Below are positions 60,498-64,000 of a DNA stretch of 64,000 nucleotides, piece after piece. Source of the DNA: Aureobasidium sp. EXF-3400 (taxonomy: Eukaryota > Ascomycota > Dothideomycetes > Dothideales > Saccotheciaceae); assembly GCA_024195585.1 (NCBI GenBank), contig SWBL01000162.1, forward strand, positions 1 through 64,000. Direction: 5' to 3'. The position numbers and the translations under genes were made by a program. The notes beneath the pieces were generated by a model. It made no database searches. It saw only the letters and a program-made list of their open reading frames with translations, and was not told the origin of the DNA. Position 1 is the first letter of the stretch. Every line of letters begins with the position of its first letter.

Positions 60498-63100
60498 ATG
60501 GACGGCGAGCATGGTCCATTTGACGTGCCTGACTTCTGGCGCGCATCCGCCTTCAGCCTGCCTGATGCCCCTGGAGACACTTTGTTCGCCGACACGCATT
60601 TTGGTGAGCACGACGCACTGCCTGTCCCATGGAACCATTCGCTCATGACCATCCAGAATTGCCCTTGATCAACCACCATTTCGATGCCGAATTGCAACTT
60701 CCCGACCTCGACGACTTTCAGTTCGGCAAACTCGACGACCTTCGCCCGAATCACGAGCCCGATCAAGCTGCCACCGCCATTGAACAAGAGACAGCAACGA
60801 CAAGCCAATCCGACGAATTTGACGACTTGTGGAAGCTTGACCTCACTACACCTGCGAAGCATGCCTCTTTGCGAACCTGGGAAGCTTTTGCCCATGAAAA
60901 CGATACCGAGTCACCCATCTCGTGCCTCTCCGACGTCGGCCCACGCGCATTTGATGCCCTTCAGTCTGACGACACCAACCTCCTTCAATCTGCTTTCACC
61001 CTGAAATGCCTGGCGCTTCTAGGTCTAGGCAGATCATCTACCCTGTTCCAGTGGAAGAAAGAGGACAAGACATTTGTGCCTACTCTTGACAATGTGCGCT
61101 TATCTGGTCTGAGCAGTACCGCCTTTGAGAGTCTGGTCCAACAACTGACGCTTGTTGGCTGTGCTTTTGTTGACCTGAGACAATTTGTTCAGTCTTCGTA
61201 CACCAACAAACACCCCTTGGCTGCTCGCGTTGCCCTTGCCACCACTGTACAGGCTGTGCTAGAAGCTCTCGATCAAAACTTGTGCGACCGAGTCCTGACG
61301 GTCACATCTTTTCTACAGCTCCTCGCTTGCTTCGACACCCCCACTGTCCTACTGAGAGAGATGAGAGAGCTTATCAGTGCCACCTCGGGAGCAAACACCG
61401 ATACTGCTTTCCTATCTGCCTGTCACGAAACTATCCATCGTTTTACCAATGCTTGTTCTCAATTTCAGGATCTTCACGCCGAGATGCTGAAACAAGTCTC
61501 TCAACCATGGCTCCAAGCCATCTGTCAGAAGACTGGTCTAATACATCACCAGTTCGACTTGCCTGTCCAGGACGATATCTTTAACAATAGTGCTCATATC
61601 TCTGCTGAAGACAATGCACAAATTACAGAAGTCATGACTGATATTTCTGTGTTGAAGGACTGTGCACCTAATCATCCACTACTATCTCCTGCTTCTTGGG
61701 GTGTTGATAGTCTCGAGCTGGAGCTATCGCATACATCTGTCGACTTTGATCGGATTGTCGAGAAGGCGAACAAGTATCAACAGGACCTTCTTCTCGCCAT
61801 AGGAAAATATAGTAGGGGAGATTCAAAGCCGCTCGATGCGGATACTCAGCAGCAACCTTGTTACCTTACATCGGAGCAGTTGCCATGGAGTCTTGATGAA
61901 GGCCAGCAGACTTATTTCGAGGACGTGGGAATTCAATTTGCTGAACCACCCGTTTCCACGGCTGACACATCTGGCATTCGTCTTCTGACCGTGGAGATGC
62001 TTGAGGCAGACGAAAGTCAAAAGACATCGACTTTCGACCTGCGGCATCTCGCGAAGACCACATTGCATCATCTGAAACCATATCTTGCCGTCCAAAGCTG
62101 CCTCCTGAATGGCACCCTTCTGCGGCTTCTTTTTCGGCAATTTTCTCTGCGTGACAATCTCAATTTGAACCACTCCTTCCACCTCTTGGGAAACGGTATG
62201 TTCGTTCAACGCCTTACAGCTGCGTTGTTCACTTCCGAGACCAATGCTCGGGGCTTGCGTCTGGACAATCGTTCTAAGCAATGGCCACCAGCATCTTCAG
62301 AACTGAGGCTCGGATTGATGGGTGTTTTGTCTGAAGCTTATGGCTCTAATGACATACCCGGCAATCTCTCTTTCGCTATCCGCGAGCTCAGTGATGCAGA
62401 GATTGAAAAATGTCTGGATGCTAACAGCATCCATGCGCTTGACTTCTTGCGGCTGAGATATGAAGCTCCTGCGCCATTGAACGTGATACTCGACGACAAT
62501 GCAATGACCAAATATGATGACTGTTTCCGTATCTTGCTAGGTATGCTCAGGATGTTGCATCTTGTCACTCTTCTACGGAGCACTGCACAACACAAGACCA
62601 GTTCGCCTGCACTACAGGCTTTTGCTCACGAGGCTTGGAGTTGCGTATCTGGACTCGCATCTTACTTCTTCGACATCGGTGTTGCTGGTCCTTGGAAAGA
62701 GTTTCAACGCATACTCGACACCATAGAAGCAGATCTAGCGCTCGAAGACGAAGAAGGAACATTTGGCGAACGAGTCACTTTCGGCATCTCGCATCTGCGC
62801 GACAGACACAATGATATGCTCGATACCATCCGTTCGCGACTGTTCTTGCGCTCTCGCCACGACAAGTTACGGAAGTCCATCGAAGACATATTCAGTCTTA
62901 TCCTTTCTGTCCATCCAGAGACGACTGATGAGCCATTGTTGTGGAAACAGAGAGATGGGCTTCAGGAGTCGATCGAGGGGCTTAAGACCGTATTGAATGA
63001 ACTGACGAGGAAGATTGGCAAGAAGAAAGTGTTAGGGTCGCAGGACAGGGATGATGTGTTTGCAGTTGACGTCTTGCGGTTCAGGTTGGATGGAGACTGA
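60498..63100 (+). CDS. gamma-tubulin complex component, GCP5/GCP6 (Spc97/Spc98) family
   Basis: Exons 60498..60603 and 60657..63100; 849 residues. Part of the gamma-tubulin ring complex that nucleates microtubules at spindle pole bodies. The first exon encodes MDGEHGPFDVPDFWRASAFS; the split codon joins GELPLINHHF-like text to the rest, and a methionine inside the intron (60629) is not the start. The GRIP2 region contains LKPYLAVQSCLLNGTLLRLL and LNHSFHLLGNGMFVQRLTAA, the Spc97/Spc98 signature; LDFLRLRYEAPAPLNVILDD and YDDCFRILLGMLRMLHLVTL follow. The form LLGNGMFVQRL is closest to the GCP6/Alp16 branch; GCP5 is the alternative. Intron 53 bp. Divergent from the CxxC protein. Confidence 0.88.
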
Positions 63101-63455
63101 ACAAGCAATCGAAATGTTACACGTCCCTATGTCTGTTCCTACTTTTGACAAGTATGAGTGCGACCATATTGCGGCTGTTGACAATGTCGGCTCTCATGTT
63201 ACAGGTATGCGCTATGTGATCAATCTCCTGCGACAAGCCGGTCTTGCCATCGAACTAATATGCTTGCCGACCGGGGTAATGTATCATCCATCAGTATCAC
63301 CTTGACTACCTCTGCGGTATCAGCTCTCGATTTCCTGTGAACCCTTGATGAATGTCTTGCAGTCAAACAGCGAGTGAGAAATACATGTTTCAATAAACGG
63401 AGTAGAATTTCGAGAGTGGAGATGTTGCTCGCCTAAGCTACAGCTACCGTAGTCC
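63101..63455. other. convergent 3' region, 355 bp
   Basis: Between the GCP-like gene and the nitrilase stop. A plus-strand frame overlaps the GCP 3' end and continues to 63305 without support. Nothing else seen. Confidence 0.4.
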
Positions 63456-64000
63456 TTACTCTTGATCCTGGGAAGTGGGGTTGTTCTCGCTCTTCTGAGC
63501 AATAGGCAAATCCTTGAAAGGAGTGCTCAAGCCCACGCGATCGACCGTCTTCTCAACGATAAATTTGCCGCTTCCATCGACTCTGTTTACCAAACTCTTG
63601 CGATCAGTATCGACGACAAGACGAAGAAGGTCGGGACGCATGTAATGGCCACCCTGTTGCTCACGCGTATCAGCATCAAATCTTGCAGGATGGAAGCCCA
63701 TCAAGGTAAACTTACGAAATCGTTCAATGCCTTGCTCAAATGCGTCTCATCGAGATCAATGTCAACATACACCAAGCCTTCAAAGTCATCGCTGGGCTTG
63801 GTGATCAGAAGCTGACCATCGGGGCCATAAATTCTAGTGTTTCCATTGTAGATTCTGTGGTCTTCGCGCTCCTTGCCGGGAGGTGTCTGCAAATCAACGC
63901 CTTCCTTGGAAATCATTTGGAAGGGAGCAAGGGTGAAAGAGCCAGTCTCGATGGCGTAGGCTGGAGTAACAATATCGGCATTAGCGTCCGAAATGTTGGT
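63456..64000 (-). CDS. nitrilase (carbon-nitrogen hydrolase family), 3' part only
   Basis: Exons <64000..63716 and 63653..63456; only the last 160 residues are in the window. The text [19 protein letters not shown], then [20 protein letters not shown] and [20 protein letters not shown] with [16 protein letters not shown] is the C-terminal third of aliphatic/aromatic nitrilases and cyanide hydratase-like enzymes (hydrolysis of nitriles to acids or amides). The catalytic Glu, Lys and Cys lie upstream of the window edge, so activity cannot be judged. The 61-bp intron is phase 0 between Phe and Gly-Gly-His. Confidence 0.88.

Noticed and set aside
60629..60656. ATG at 60629 as start of the GCP-like protein
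   Set aside because: It lies inside a 53-bp intron with good GTGAGC and CATCCAG ends; splicing adds a sensible 35-residue first exon in the right phase.

Overview
The window is nuclear DNA of a filamentous ascomycete (Pezizomycotina). The evidence is dense protein genes on both strands, introns of about 45-120 bp (mostly 48-70) with GT..AG ends, and typical fungal families: SNW/Prp45, HET-C2, a TigA-type PDI, GT34, Raf2/DIM-7-like, and the Asp f 2/PRA1 zincophore next to a ZIP transporter. Many genes without known relatives have a style common in Dothideomycetes; placement in that class (for example a Dothideales black yeast) is inference. No tRNA, rRNA, CRISPR array or intact transposon was seen.

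Layout. 0-6.5 kb: EBP2 (cut by the left edge), an HSBP1-like protein, a Raf2/DIM-7-like RFTS protein, PUS4 and an ER protein disulfide isomerase. 6.5-15 kb: a gene-poor stretch, a large repeat-rich GPI-type cell-surface protein, a conserved fungal protein and a secreted/membrane protein of unknown role. 15.5-25.3 kb: LSM4 with an ATG-only first coding exon, a mitochondrial PPR protein, a giant coiled-coil protein with four Myb/SANT-like repeats, and a protein with 46-residue tandem repeats. 25.9-47 kb: housekeeping genes: TRM3, a 2EXR-like protein, a kinesin-3-like motor, PRP45, YIH1/IMPACT, UBC7, SEN2, a mitochondrial scramblase, SGT1, a small Prp3_C-domain protein and HET-C2. 47-55 kb: a lineage-specific region with three related LP-x-E-x-R-type proteins plus one frameshifted relic, a GT34 glycosyltransferase, one weak ORF and about 1.5 kb of decayed or low-complexity DNA.

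55.6-59.7 kb is the highlight: an apparent zinc-scavenging locus. A secreted Asp f 2/PRA1-like protein (HRxxH domain, ending in two Cys/His motifs each on its own exon) is divergent from a ZIP-family transporter whose extracellular N-terminus carries five CHxH-(x4 or x5)-C motifs. The 792-bp shared promoter has an inverted pair of CAAGGT elements (the ZafA/Zap1-type zinc-response core) overlapping or abutting GCCAAG (PacC-type) elements. The zincophore/transporter pairing is known in Candida and Aspergillus; the motif duplication shared by both partners, with introns at the same place in three of the five transporter copies, is the least described part.

59.7-64 kb: a CxxC-type conserved protein, a GCP5/GCP6-like gamma-tubulin complex subunit, and the 3' part of a nitrilase cut by the right edge. 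All exon coordinates were worked out by hand from splice signals, phase and family similarity.
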